Shown: piece by piece, positions 24,951 to 33,801 of the stretch
Numbering within the stretch: position 1 is the stretch's first letter
Layout: each line of letters begins with the position of its first letter
NCBI RefSeq assembly: GCF_004765815.2
Contig: NZ_ML974127.1
Coordinates: 1,521,203 to 1,585,202, forward strand
Source: Halorussus salinus
Lineage (GTDB): Archaea > Halobacteriota > Halobacteria > Halobacteriales > Haladaptataceae
Length of the DNA stretch: 64,000 nucleotides
Direction of reading: 5' to 3'
Made by a program: the position numbers and the translations under genes
The notes under the pieces: model-generated
Databases searched by the model: none
The model's input: the letters and a program-made list of their open reading frames with translations, nothing else
What the model was told of the DNA's origin: nothing

Positions 24951-26444
24951 TTACTCGGTGGGGCTGTAGTTCGGCGCTTCGTCGGTAATCATCACGTCGT
25001 GGGGGTGGCCCTCGGTCTGGCCAGCCGACGAGACCCGGACGAACTCACTGCGCTCTTTGAACGCCGGGATGGTCTCCGCGCCGACGTAGCCCATGCCCGA
25101 CTGCATCCCGCCGACGAGCTGGTGGAGTTCGCTTTCGAGGCTCCCCTTGTAGGGTTCGGCGGCCTCGACGCCCTCAGGAACGTACTCCTCGTCCTCCTCG
25201 GGTTCGTCTTTGAGATAGCGGTCGCCGTCGCCCGACTGCATCGCGCCGACCGACCCCATGCCGCGGTACTGCTTGTACTTCTTGCCATCGACCGTAATCA
25301 CGCGGCCGGGCGCTTCGTCGGTACCCGCGAAGTACGACCCGAGCATTACGGCGTCCGCGCCCGCCGCGACCGCCTTGATGGCGTCGCCGGAGTACCGGAT
25401 GCCGCCGTCGGCGATGACCGGCACGTCCTCGTCGGCCGCCACGTCGGCGACCTCGGCGACCGCGGTAATCTGGGGCATGCCAGCGCCGGAGACGACCCGC
25501 GTCGTGCAGATGGAACCCGGCCCGATGCCGACCTTGATCCCGTCCGCGAAGTCCACCACGTCCTCGGCGGCCTCGCGGGTGCCGACGTTGCCGACCACTA
25601 CGTCGGCCTCGACGGACTCCTTGATTTCGCGCGCGCCGTCGATGACGTTGAGATTGTGCGCGTGCGCGCAGTCGATAAAGAGAACGTCGGCACCGGCCTC
25701 GTCAACCGCGACGGCACGGTCGGTCTCGAAGGGGCCGACCGCGACGCCGACGCGCAGGTGGCCGCCCTCGTCGCGGGCGGCGTTGCCGTACTCGCGGCGC
25801 TGGAGGATGCCCTGCATCGTGACGAGTCCCGTGAGACACTCGTCGTCGTCCACGATGGGGACGCGCTCTATCTTGTGTTCGTACATCAGTTCGAGGGCTT
25901 CGCGGGCGGTGACCTCCTCGCTGGCCGTGACGACCTCGTCGGTCATCGCCTCGCGGACCTCGTCGCGGTCGCCGACCTCCAGATACGGTCGGATGTCGGT
26001 CCCCGAGATGATACCCAAAACCGTCCCGTCGTCGTCGGTCACGGGCGCGCCCGAGACGCCCTCGCGGTCCATCATCGCGTCCACGTCCCGGACGGTCTGT
26101 TCGGGGTCGGCGGTCACCACGTCCCGGATGACGAGTTCGTCCGCGCGCTTGACGCGTTCGACCTCCACGACCGCTTCGTCCACGTCCAGATTCCGGTGGA
26201 GGACGCCGAGACCGCCCTGTCGGGCCATCGCGATAGCCATCTGGCTCTCGGTCACGGTGTCCATCGCCGCCGACAGGATGGGGACGTTCACCTCGACGTT
26301 GGTCGAGACGCGCGTCGATACGTCGGCCTCGTCGGGTTCGACGCGGCTCTCCTTCGGTCGCAAAAGTACGTCGTCGAAGGTCAACGCTTCCGGTACGCGG
26401 AGTTTCTCCGTGAACTGCCCCGTCCGCTCAGAATCTCTCTCCAT
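24951..26444 (-). CDS. guaB: IMP dehydrogenase
   Basis: A 497-aa protein from the ATG at 26444. It catalyses the NAD-dependent oxidation of IMP to XMP, the first step to GMP. The TIM barrel starts [15 protein letters not shown] and is interrupted by two CBS domains (about residues 105-220, with [21 protein letters not shown] and [16 protein letters not shown]). The active-site loop is [15 protein letters not shown] with the catalytic Cys at residue 313. The flap region [10 protein letters not shown] and the C-terminal [12 protein letters not shown] are present. Length and domain order are normal. It is transcribed alone. Confidence 0.95.
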   Translation of the reverse strand: MERDSERTGQFTEKLRVPEALTFDDVLLRPKESRVEPDEADVSTRVSTNVEVNVPILSAAMDTVTESQMAIAMARQGGLGVLHRNLDVDEAVVEVERVKRADELVIRDVVTADPEQTVRDVDAMMDREGVSGAPVTDDDGTVLGIISGTDIRPYLEVGDRDEVREAMTDEVVTASEEVTAREALELMYEHKIERVPIVDDDECLTGLVTMQGILQRREYGNAARDEGGHLRVGVAVGPFETDRAVAVDEAGADVLFIDCAHAHNLNVIDGAREIKESVEADVVVGNVGTREAAEDVVDFADGIKVGIGPGSICTTRVVSGAGMPQITAVAEVADVAADEDVPVIADGGIRYSGDAIKAVAAGADAVMLGSYFAGTDEAPGRVITVDGKKYKQYRGMGSVGAMQSGDGDRYLKDEPEEDEEYVPEGVEAAEPYKGSLESELHQLVGGMQSGMGYVGAETIPAFKERSEFVRVSSAGQTEGHPHDVMITDEAPNYSPTE

Positions 26445-26708
26445 GTAAGGCGAAGGTAGTCCCCCGTCAAAAACGTTGCGAGATACTGCACCATCTCCGG
26501 ACGTTCGTGTCGCCGATGTGCAAGGATGTGCAACCTCGTCGGAGTCCGGTTCGTCAGCGAACCGAGAACGACCGGAAACGAATAGTAGAAATACACCCGT
26601 CCGAACCAACCGTAATTGATTGAGTATTCAGGGGGAATCTATAATTTTCTTTTGAATGTGGTTCTCTCTCACGCAACGTTTATGCTCGAAAATCGTTTTG
26701 TTACGAAT

Positions 26709-26918
26709 ATGGACTCTACCAGTCCCATCGCCACGCGTACTGCAGGCCAGACGACCGCTGTCTCCGGCAGCTCCTGCAAACCGATTTTTGCGATGGGATT
26801 CCTTACACTGGTAGACAATCTCTTCGTGGGACGCCGATGGAACCTCCAACTCGACGGCCATCGTCGGTACCGCGACTATCACCACCGTTCGGCCGATGGA
26901 TACGGCCACGCCAGCTAA
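26709..26918 (+). CDS. Possible small protein upstream of the DUF5794 gene, 69 aa
   Basis: An ATG at 26709 lies 25 bases behind a TATA-like cgtttatgc and opens a 69-codon frame ending 6 bases before the DUF5794 start. The N-terminal part is Ser/Thr-rich (DSTSPIATRTAGQTT); the C-terminal part is Arg/His/Tyr-rich (GHRRYRDYHHRSADGYGHA). I recognise no family. Third-position G/C content is lower than in neighbours, so this may be a leader region and not a gene. Confidence 0.35.
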   Translation: MDSTSPIATRTAGQTTAVSGSSCKPIFAMGFLTLVDNLFVGRRWNLQLDGHRRYRDYHHRSADGYGHAS

Positions 26919-26924
26919 CGTCCG

Positions 26925-27848
26925 ATGAGTAGCTCACAACACCCAGTCGCCCTTCGCCTAGAGCAACAGGTAGGCGGCGCGACGAAGTTACTGGCGATGG
27001 TCATGGGGCTTCCCCTCGTCGACGGTATCTTCCCCGCGCTCGTCCTCGCGGACGGCGTGGACAGCCTCGCGGGCATCCTGCAGGTCGGCCTGCTGGTCTT
27101 CGGCGGGAGCGCCACCGTCGCGGTCATCCTCGCCGAGATGGACGGCACGCCCCGCGAGCAGGCCGGGACCGTGCTGACGGTCGGCGTCGGCATCGTCGCG
27201 CTCGCGGCCGTCGAAGCCGCGTTCGCGCCGACCATCGAGAGCGTCCTCGACACCGAGACGTTCAAGCGGTTCGCCGCGCTGGTCATGCTGGCCATCGCTG
27301 CCAAGACCGCGAGTTCCCGCATCGGCGAGTATCTGCCCGGTCCGGGCGTCATCGTCGGTCTCGGCATGATAGCCACCTTCCAGCCCGCGGGATTCAACGT
27401 GGAAATCGTGAATTACGAACTCGTCCTGCGGGCCACCGCCGCGGCGGCGACGGGCGTCGCGTTCGCGCTCGTCGTCGCGCTGACCTCGCCGTGGCTCCGC
27501 GAGGTCGTGGACATCGACCGCTTCCGGTTCGGAAGCGCAGTCGCGCTGGGCGTGTTGCCGTTGAGCCTCCTCGGGCACGCGCCCGGCAACGCGCCGCTGG
27601 CCGTGCTGGCGGTCACCAGCCTGCTGGCGTTCGACCCCAACGCGGACCAAGACGAGGCCGACGCCGACGAGGACCCGGCCACGGCCGCCGAAGCGATGCA
27701 CGCCGAGGAGACGAGCGGAAGCGACGCCGCCCCGAGTCCCGAAGGCACCCAGACCGTCGCCACCGATGGCTCGGGCGGGCCGGACTCCGACGCGGGCTAC
27801 GGCTACCCCGGCGAGGAGGACGGCGACGAGCGCGAACCGTGGCTGTGA
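26925..27848 (+). CDS. DUF5794 integral membrane protein
   Basis: A 307-aa protein with about seven membrane helices (for example LLAMVMGLPLVDGIFPALVL and GVIVGLGMIATFQPAGFNV) and a C-terminal cytoplasmic tail of about 70 acidic and Gly-rich residues. It matches the haloarchaeal DUF5794 family by its N-terminal R-L-E-Q-Q-V-G-G-A-T-K-L-L and general layout. No transport or catalytic motif is visible. The next gene is of the DUF5795 type, an arrangement I recall as common for these two families, so they may work together. Function unknown. Confidence 0.75.
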   Translation: MSSSQHPVALRLEQQVGGATKLLAMVMGLPLVDGIFPALVLADGVDSLAGILQVGLLVFGGSATVAVILAEMDGTPREQAGTVLTVGVGIVALAAVEAAFAPTIESVLDTETFKRFAALVMLAIAAKTASSRIGEYLPGPGVIVGLGMIATFQPAGFNVEIVNYELVLRATAAAATGVAFALVVALTSPWLREVVDIDRFRFGSAVALGVLPLSLLGHAPGNAPLAVLAVTSLLAFDPNADQDEADADEDPATAAEAMHAEETSGSDAAPSPEGTQTVATDGSGGPDSDAGYGYPGEEDGDEREPWL

Positions 27849-27991
27849 GACGCGAGTAGGTCGCTGGTTTTACGGTCGGTTCTCGGTTCGCTTTCGCTTC
27901 GATAGCGGTTGGCGTGTCGTTCGTTCGCTCTCTCCTCGGGGTCGAGCGTGCGACGAGAAAGCTTACCCGCCCGGACCTGCTTTGGTCGGAC

Positions 27992-28219
27992 ATGGCCGAC
28001 AACCGCGTCGTGCAGGGTCGCATGGTGACGCCCGCGGCCCTCGCGGAGATGATCGAAGGCGAGGACGTGATGGACGCCGAAGCGATTTCGGAGACCGACC
28101 GCGAATGTCCCGACTGCGGGGGCGACGTACTCGAAGTCGGATACATGCCGAGCGTGACGGAGTTCGTCACGGGGTGGAAATGCCAAGACTGCGACTGGGC
28201 CGACACCGACCGCGACTGA
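27992..28219 (+). CDS. DUF5795 zinc-ribbon protein, 75 aa
   Basis: The ATG at 27992 gives a 75-aa protein (MADNRVVQGRMVTPAAL). The C-terminal half is a zinc ribbon with ECPDCGGD and KCQDCDWAD separated by about 27 residues. The N-terminal half has an acidic helix (MIEGEDVMDAEAI). An upstream GTG at 27914 would add 26 residues with basic character and is less likely. The gene ends 46 bases before tRNA-Trp. Function unknown. Confidence 0.75.
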   Translation: MADNRVVQGRMVTPAALAEMIEGEDVMDAEAISETDRECPDCGGDVLEVGYMPSVTEFVTGWKCQDCDWADTDRD

Positions 28220-28265
28220 GAAAAATCGAAACCCCTTTACGGTGAATGGACCAACGAAATCTTGC

Positions 28266-28445
28266 GGGGTCGTGGCCAAGTCAGGGATGGCGACTGACTC
28301 CAGAGGCTACGCGCCCGGGACGAGACTCCAGCTGATATACCGAGCGGCCGACTGATCATCGGTCCGCGACGACGACCCTCTGGAGTTCCGAGGCGCACAC
28401 ACCGGAGATATCAGTCGATCGGGGGTTCAAATCCCTCCGACCCCA
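28266..28445 (+). tRNA. tRNA-Trp (anticodon CCA) with a ~106-base intron
   Basis: The acceptor stem pairs GGGGTCG (28266-28272) with CGACCCC (28438-28444), discriminator A. The anticodon loop reads CTCCAG up to 28303, then the sequence departs; the 3' half resumes at about 28410 with ATCAGTCGATC, which completes the anticodon stem ACTGA/TCAGT. Mature length would be 74 bases. An intron at position 37/38 in tRNA-Trp is standard in haloarchaea and is removed by the tRNA splicing endonuclease. Splice points are given to within a base or two. Confidence 0.95.
28304..28409 (+). ncRNA. Box C/D guide RNA inside the tRNA-Trp intron
   Basis: The intron holds CCTCTGGAGT at 28377-28386, an exact complement of the anticodon region ACTCCAGAGG at 28297-28306. 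It is followed one base later by CCGA, a box D-like sequence, which places C34 opposite the fifth guide base. A second stretch CGACTGAT at 28349-28356 is complementary to ATCAGTCG at 28410-28417, covering U39. In Haloferax the tRNA-Trp intron is known to guide methylation at these two sites. The box sequences here are degenerate, so the assignment rests mainly on complementarity. Confidence 0.75.
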
Positions 28446-28591
28446 TTCTTTCGGACGAACGACACTACGAGAAGTCCGTCTACTCACCGATTACGACCTC
28501 GAAAGAGCATGCGACGGTAGACACGCGTGGAATATCGTTCACTTCTCGCCATCAGTTTCAAATAGCTCCTCTGCTCACCCTGTCGTAACTC

Positions 28592-29770
28592 ATGCCCGGC
28601 CTGCGGACAGTCGCTCTGGTCGCGGTCGTTCTCCTCGCGGGATGTGGCGGCGGATTCCAAGGAGCGACGACCACCGAGGAGACGACCGTGACGACTCCGG
28701 AGTCGCCGACTGCGACCGCTCTCGCCCCGACAACCACGACATCGGACGCGGCGAGTTCGTCGTCCGAGGCGACAGCGACCAGTAGAAATACTGAGACTCC
28801 AACCGCGGTCACAGCGACTGTGACGGCTACAGTGACCGCGACGACAACCGAGGAGACCGAGGCCGACAACCCGTGGGGCAGACGGCACGTGACGGTCGCG
28901 GTCCGGAACGAGGCCGCCCCGTCGCGGAACGTCGCGGTGCTGGTTGAGGAGGCGCTGGCGTACTGGAACGGTGAGGGCCGCGAGTACGCCGACTACGACG
29001 TGACCTTCGTGCCCTCCTCGAACGCGGACAAAGCCGACGTGGTCGTCGAGTTCGTCGGGCGAATCGAGTCCTGCGACGGGAGTGACACCGACTCCACGGT
29101 CGGATGTGCGCCACTCCTCGGCGCGCGGACGACGCCGAGCGACCCGACGCGAGTGCAAGTCGTCGCAGGGTACTCGAACGAATCGACGGTCGAGATTCTG
29201 AAACACGAGTTCGGGCACGTCGTCGGCGTCGAACACGGCGAGGAGCCGACCGCCACGATGCGGGCGATGTCCGCGGTCACGTACCTCTCGCAACCGGACC
29301 TGCGCGACCGGGCGGTGCCGTGGCGAAACAGCACGCTCGCGGTCAACGTAGACGTGTCGGCGCTACCGGACCACGACCGCGAGGAGGCCCGCGAGCAGAT
29401 TCGCCACGCGCTCGACTACTACGAGTCGGGGGCCGATGGCGCGGTTCCGAGCAACGTCTCGTTCGTGGCGGCGTCTAACCGGTCGGCCGCCGACCTGCGG
29501 ATTCGCGTCCCCGAGGAGGCGTTCGACTGCGGCGGCGAGCGTCTACGGGAAGGTTCCTGCGGAGAGTCGTGGGTGTACGACACCGACACGGACGACGCGC
29601 CGGAGTACTTCGCCGAGTACGAGATTCGCGTCCGAGGTATCGACACCGACGCTATCGGCTGGCACGTCGGCTACTGGCTCTCGGACGCGATGGGCCTCTA
29701 CGGAGACGAACTTCCCGAACCCTTCGTCGATGGGGGAGACGGCCACCGTCGAAACGACTGGTGGGAGTGA
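28592..29770 (+). CDS. Secreted lipoprotein with zinc-metalloprotease-like motif
   Basis: A 392-aa protein. The first 20 residues are a lipoprotein signal ending LLAGC, lipid Cys at 18. A Thr/Ser/Ala-rich linker of about 75 residues follows, as is common for cell-surface anchoring. The first domain ends in HEFGHVVGVEH (His205, Glu206, His209, His215), a metzincin-type zinc motif, followed by a Met-containing turn (MRAMSAV). The second half is similar in strand pattern (HVTVAVRN and TLAVNVDVS starts) but lacks the motif. This suggests a duplicated domain with one active copy. The substrate is unknown. Confidence 0.75.
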   Translation: MPGLRTVALVAVVLLAGCGGGFQGATTTEETTVTTPESPTATALAPTTTTSDAASSSSEATATSRNTETPTAVTATVTATVTATTTEETEADNPWGRRHVTVAVRNEAAPSRNVAVLVEEALAYWNGEGREYADYDVTFVPSSNADKADVVVEFVGRIESCDGSDTDSTVGCAPLLGARTTPSDPTRVQVVAGYSNESTVEILKHEFGHVVGVEHGEEPTATMRAMSAVTYLSQPDLRDRAVPWRNSTLAVNVDVSALPDHDREEAREQIRHALDYYESGADGAVPSNVSFVAASNRSAADLRIRVPEEAFDCGGERLREGSCGESWVYDTDTDDAPEYFAEYEIRVRGIDTDAIGWHVGYWLSDAMGLYGDELPEPFVDGGDGHRRNDWWE

Positions 29771-29983
29771 CCGACGCCGCGATTCGGAGACGACCAACCG
29801 TCAACAGTTTCGTGCGCGTATCTGCTACTTCTCCCCTCGATATCGGATGCCCGAGAGATTTTCAGTAAATAAAGAAAAACTTTATTCTAATTTAATGCGT
29901 AAGGGCGATTTCTAACAACAAAACGTCGGGTTCGGCGGAACAACCGGAATAATTATATTTGGAATGTAGAAACGTTCCGACGA

Positions 29984-31225
29984 ATGGCATCAAACCTATC
30001 TAGAAGAGAATACCTGAAATTATCTGTCGGCTCGATAGGTGTTTCGACCGGGACGACCGGCTGTCTCGGCGGCTCGATCGGCGACTCACCGGTTCGGGTG
30101 GGAACTATCCTACCGCTCTCGGCGTCGGGGCTGAAACAAATCGCCCAAGACCACCTCGAAGCCGTCAAACAAGCGGTCAGGGACGTTAACAGAGCGGGCG
30201 GACCTCTCGGTCGAGAGGTGAAACTCTCCGTCGAGGAGACCGACGGCACTCCGAAACAGACGAACGCCGCCTTGGAATCGCTCGCCGGAGACGGCGTGGT
30301 CGGCATCGTCGGCCCGCTCACATCGGGTAATTCTCTCTCGATTACCGACCGACTCGCCGAGGAGCGAATCGTGGCGGTGAGTCAGTCCGCGACGAATCCG
30401 AAGTTAGAGACGGCGGGCGTCGCCGACGAGCGCAAGTTCTTCGGCCGGACGATAGCCAACGACGCCCAGCAAGCGACGGTGATGGCGAAGGTCCTCGAAG
30501 AGGAGCGATACATCGGCGCCGACGAGGCCGCGCTCCTCTACGTTGACAACGCCTTCGGCACCGGACTCGCGGACGAAATCGAGCGAAAGGTATCGGGAAC
30601 CGAGACGGTTCGAGTCCCCTTCGAGGCCGGAAACGACTCGTACGCCGACGAGGTCGGTACGGTGATAGACGCCGGAGTCGATGCGGTCGCGTTCGTCAAC
30701 GTGCCCGGAGAGAACGCGGTCGTCGAGACGCTCGGCACGAGCGATTTCGAGGGTCAGACGGTGCTTTCCACCGGATACGTGACCGGAGACCTCCCCGACT
30801 ACATGGACGGCATGTACAGCGCGTCGGTCGCGGAGGCCGATGCCGCAGGCGAAGTCGAACTCCGCCAGAAGTTGCGTGAGTTCGCACCGCTGACGGCGTT
30901 CACCCTCCAGTGCTACGACGCGCTGTTCCTACAGGCGTTGGCCATCGAGCGGGCTGGCGAGGCCAGCGGCCCGGCGATCAGCGAGAACATTCGAGCGGTG
31001 TCCGGGGGCAGGGGACACACCGTCTCGGTCAACGACTTCGGGCGCGCCGTGGACCTCTTCGACGCGGGACGCGAAGTGAACTATCAGGGCGCGTCGAGCA
31101 GCGTCGATCTGAACGAGAACCTCGAACCGCTCAACCCCTACATCGTCCAGCGCGTCGAGAACGGCGAACCGACCAAACTCGAACTCCTACAGGAGTCGTA
31201 CTTCTCCGGAGGAGACGCGGCATGA
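29984..31225 (+). CDS. Branched-chain amino acid-type binding lipoprotein (BasB-like)
   Basis: A 413-aa periplasmic-binding-protein-fold lipoprotein. The N-terminus has SRREYLKL and a lipobox-like TTGC at residue 27. The LivK/ABC type 1 fold is clear: VRVGTILPLSASGLKQ, VSLEETDGTP-like loop (KLSVEETDGTPKQ), GIVGPLTSGNSLSI, and SQSATNPKLE. It binds a small ligand outside the cell. No permease or ATPase gene follows. Its stop overlaps the start of a methyl-accepting transducer (ATGA), so it probably acts as the soluble half of a chemoreceptor, as BasB does with BasT in Halobacterium. Confidence 0.85.
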   Translation: MASNLSRREYLKLSVGSIGVSTGTTGCLGGSIGDSPVRVGTILPLSASGLKQIAQDHLEAVKQAVRDVNRAGGPLGREVKLSVEETDGTPKQTNAALESLAGDGVVGIVGPLTSGNSLSITDRLAEERIVAVSQSATNPKLETAGVADERKFFGRTIANDAQQATVMAKVLEEERYIGADEAALLYVDNAFGTGLADEIERKVSGTETVRVPFEAGNDSYADEVGTVIDAGVDAVAFVNVPGENAVVETLGTSDFEGQTVLSTGYVTGDLPDYMDGMYSASVAEADAAGEVELRQKLREFAPLTAFTLQCYDALFLQALAIERAGEASGPAISENIRAVSGGRGHTVSVNDFGRAVDLFDAGREVNYQGASSSVDLNENLEPLNPYIVQRVENGEPTKLELLQESYFSGGDAA

Positions 31226-33651
31226 ACGGCCCCGACCGCGAACGACTCGACGAACTCACGACTCGAATCGAAAGTCGGCTCCCGCGACGGATTCGCCGGA
31301 GCTACGCGGCGAAGTTCGGCGCGGTACTCGTCGGAGTGGTACTCCTGATGCTCGTCGTCGGCCTGTACGTCCAGATACAGGCTGGCGACATCGTCAGGGA
31401 GGACACCCGCGCACAAATCAGCGGTGCGGCCACCGACGAGGCCGAGGCGTTGCAGAAGTGGGTCACCAAACAGCGTTCGACGACGCGCTTCCTCGCCGAA
31501 GCCGTCAGTCGGGACATGACCACCGCCGAACGCCGGGCGCTGTTGGAGCAGAAACTCATCGACCTGCCGAGCGAAGTGCAGGCGATTCACTACGTCGATA
31601 CGGAGACCGGCGAAATACTTGCAAGTACAGACGACGATGCGATAGGGACGACGCCCGCGGGGTCGCAGGCCAGTTGGGCGGGCGGGTCGCTCTCGTTCGA
31701 GGGTCCTAGCGAAGTCGTCGTCACCGACCCGTACGAGGTCGGCGACGACCCTGTCGTCGCCTTCGCGACGCCGACCGACCGGTCCGGACGGATGCTCGTC
31801 GTGACCGCGTCGCTCGCCAAGCGGTCCCACGCGCTCTCCTCGCCGATGGCGACCGGCGACATCAAAGTCGTGAACGAAGACGAAACCATCGTCTTCGACA
31901 ACCGCAACAGCCGACTGTTGGGGACGTACGAGCGCGATTCGAGCGTCGTCGAGAAGGGACTCGTCGGTCAGAGCGGCGTCAGTGACATGCCGCTGCTCCC
32001 GCTGTTCGACCGCGGCGGAGAGGTCCGGGCCTACACGCCGGTCGTCGGCACCGACTGGGTACTCCTCTATCACGTTCCGACGAGCGACGCGATGGCGGTG
32101 CAGACGAAGGTCACGGAGAACGTGGTCCTGATAGTAATCGCCGCGGTGTTGGGCTTGGCGCTGGTCGGCCTCACTATCGGGCGCGGCACCGCCAAGTCCC
32201 TCGAACAGGTCGCGGACACGGCCGACGACATCGCGTCGGGGAAACTCGATGTCGAACTCCCCGAGACCACTCGGGAGGACGAGATGGGGCGGCTGTTCGG
32301 GTCGTTCGGTTCGATGCGCGAGTACCTGAACACGGTCGCGGACCAAGCCGATGCGCTGGCGAAACAGGAGTTCGACGACCCCGTCCTCGACGAGCCGGTT
32401 CCGGGCACGTTCGGCGAGTCGCTCGAACGGATGCGCCACGACTTAGAGGAGATGGTCACGAACATCGACGCCGCCCGCGAGGAGGCCCAGAGCGCCAAGG
32501 CCGAGGCCGAGGAGACGAACGCCGCGCTCGAACGGAAGGCCGCCGAGTTCGGTCGCGTGATGGAACGGGCCGCCGACGGCGACCTGACCCAGCGCATGGA
32601 CACCGAGAGTCCCACCGAAGCGATGACCCAGATCGCCGAGGAGTTCAACGCGATGCTCGCGGAACTCGAAGCCACGGTGGCGGATGTCAGTCAGTTCGCG
32701 GAGACCGTCGCGGCGTCGAGCCAAGAGGTGACCGCGAGTACCGCCGAGATAGAGGACGCGAGCCAACAGGTGAGCGAATCGACGCAGGTGATGTCGTCGG
32801 CCGCGGAAGACCAGTCCGCCCGCCTCGACAGAACCGCCGGGGAGATGAACGACCTCTCGGCGACCATCGAGGAGGTCGCCGCGTCCGCAGAGCAGGTCGC
32901 GAAGGCGGCGACTCACACCGAGTCGTTGGGCCAACAGGGTCGCGAGGCCGCACAGGAAGCCATCGACGAGATGCGACGCATCGAGGACGGAACCGAATCG
33001 ACCGTCCAGCAGATGGAGGAGTTAGAGGCCGAAATCGCCCACATCGGCGAGGTCGTGGACCTCATCCGGTCTATCGCCGACCAGACGAACATGTTGGCGC
33101 TGAACGCGAACATCGAGGCGGCCAACACCGACGAGTCCAGCGACGGGTTCGAGGTCGTCGCGAACGAGGTCAAGGCCCTCGCAGACGAGACGAAGGAAGC
33201 GGTCGGCGACATCGACGACCGCATCGAGGCCATCGAGTCCGGAGCGACCGAGACCGTCGAAGACATCCGGGAGACGCGCGACGCCGTCTCCGAGGGGGTC
33301 CGGACGGTCCGCGAGGCCCAAGAGGCGCTAGAGAAGGTCGTCGACAACGTCGAGGAGACGACGGACGGAATCCGCGAAATCAGCGACGCGACCGACGACC
33401 AGTCGATGACGACCCAAGAGGTCGTCGGGATGGTGGACGAAATCACGGATATCAGCGACGACACCGCCGACGAGGCCACCGACATCGCCGCCGCGACCGA
33501 GGAGCAGACGGCGTCGCTCAAGGAGGTCTCCAGAAGCGCGGAAGAACTCTCGGAGCGGGCCGAGGCGCTCGCGGCCACGGTTGACCAGTTCGAGGTGGGC
33601 CACGAGGACGAGCGGGTCTCCCAACGGACTGACTCGCCGCCGTCTCGCTAA
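31222..33651 (+). CDS. Methyl-accepting chemotaxis transducer (BasT-like)
   Basis: From the ATG at 31222 the protein is 809 aa. Order: short cytoplasmic tail, helix 1 (about 34-52, LVGVVLLMLVVGLYVQI), an extracellular sensor of about 240 residues, helix 2 (about 294-312), HAMP (about 314-366, ending near DEMGRLFGSF), a second HAMP-like segment (near DLTQRMDTESPTEAM), and a long coiled coil with the conserved signalling tip IADQTNMLALNANIEAA. Acidic Glu/Gln pairs along the coil are likely methylation sites. Overlap with the binding-protein gene indicates one receptor complex that would pass ligand occupancy to CheA. Confidence 0.9.
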   Translation: MNGPDRERLDELTTRIESRLPRRIRRSYAAKFGAVLVGVVLLMLVVGLYVQIQAGDIVREDTRAQISGAATDEAEALQKWVTKQRSTTRFLAEAVSRDMTTAERRALLEQKLIDLPSEVQAIHYVDTETGEILASTDDDAIGTTPAGSQASWAGGSLSFEGPSEVVVTDPYEVGDDPVVAFATPTDRSGRMLVVTASLAKRSHALSSPMATGDIKVVNEDETIVFDNRNSRLLGTYERDSSVVEKGLVGQSGVSDMPLLPLFDRGGEVRAYTPVVGTDWVLLYHVPTSDAMAVQTKVTENVVLIVIAAVLGLALVGLTIGRGTAKSLEQVADTADDIASGKLDVELPETTREDEMGRLFGSFGSMREYLNTVADQADALAKQEFDDPVLDEPVPGTFGESLERMRHDLEEMVTNIDAAREEAQSAKAEAEETNAALERKAAEFGRVMERAADGDLTQRMDTESPTEAMTQIAEEFNAMLAELEATVADVSQFAETVAASSQEVTASTAEIEDASQQVSESTQVMSSAAEDQSARLDRTAGEMNDLSATIEEVAASAEQVAKAATHTESLGQQGREAAQEAIDEMRRIEDGTESTVQQMEELEAEIAHIGEVVDLIRSIADQTNMLALNANIEAANTDESSDGFEVVANEVKALADETKEAVGDIDDRIEAIESGATETVEDIRETRDAVSEGVRTVREAQEALEKVVDNVEETTDGIREISDATDDQSMTTQEVVGMVDEITDISDDTADEATDIAAATEEQTASLKEVSRSAEELSERAEALAATVDQFEVGHEDERVSQRTDSPPSR

Positions 33652-33765
33652 CGCCCCGTTCTCGGGGGGCGAACCGTCCGTCTATCGCGTTCGATTTCCA
33701 CGCCGCAAGCCAGCAAAATTCCGCCCGAGTCCGCTTTATCTGAGCGCATCTGTCCGAGGATAACA

Positions 33766-33777
33766 ACCCTTAACCTC
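33766..33777 (+). promoter_or_regulatory. Candidate promoter of lanM
   Basis: The sequence acccttaacctc centred near 33772 is a TATA-like element about 30 bases before the ATG at 33802. The spacing is right for a leaderless mRNA starting at or just before that ATG. Confidence 0.45.
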
Positions 33778-33801
33778 CCATCGTACGCGTTCGTGGATAG
33801 A

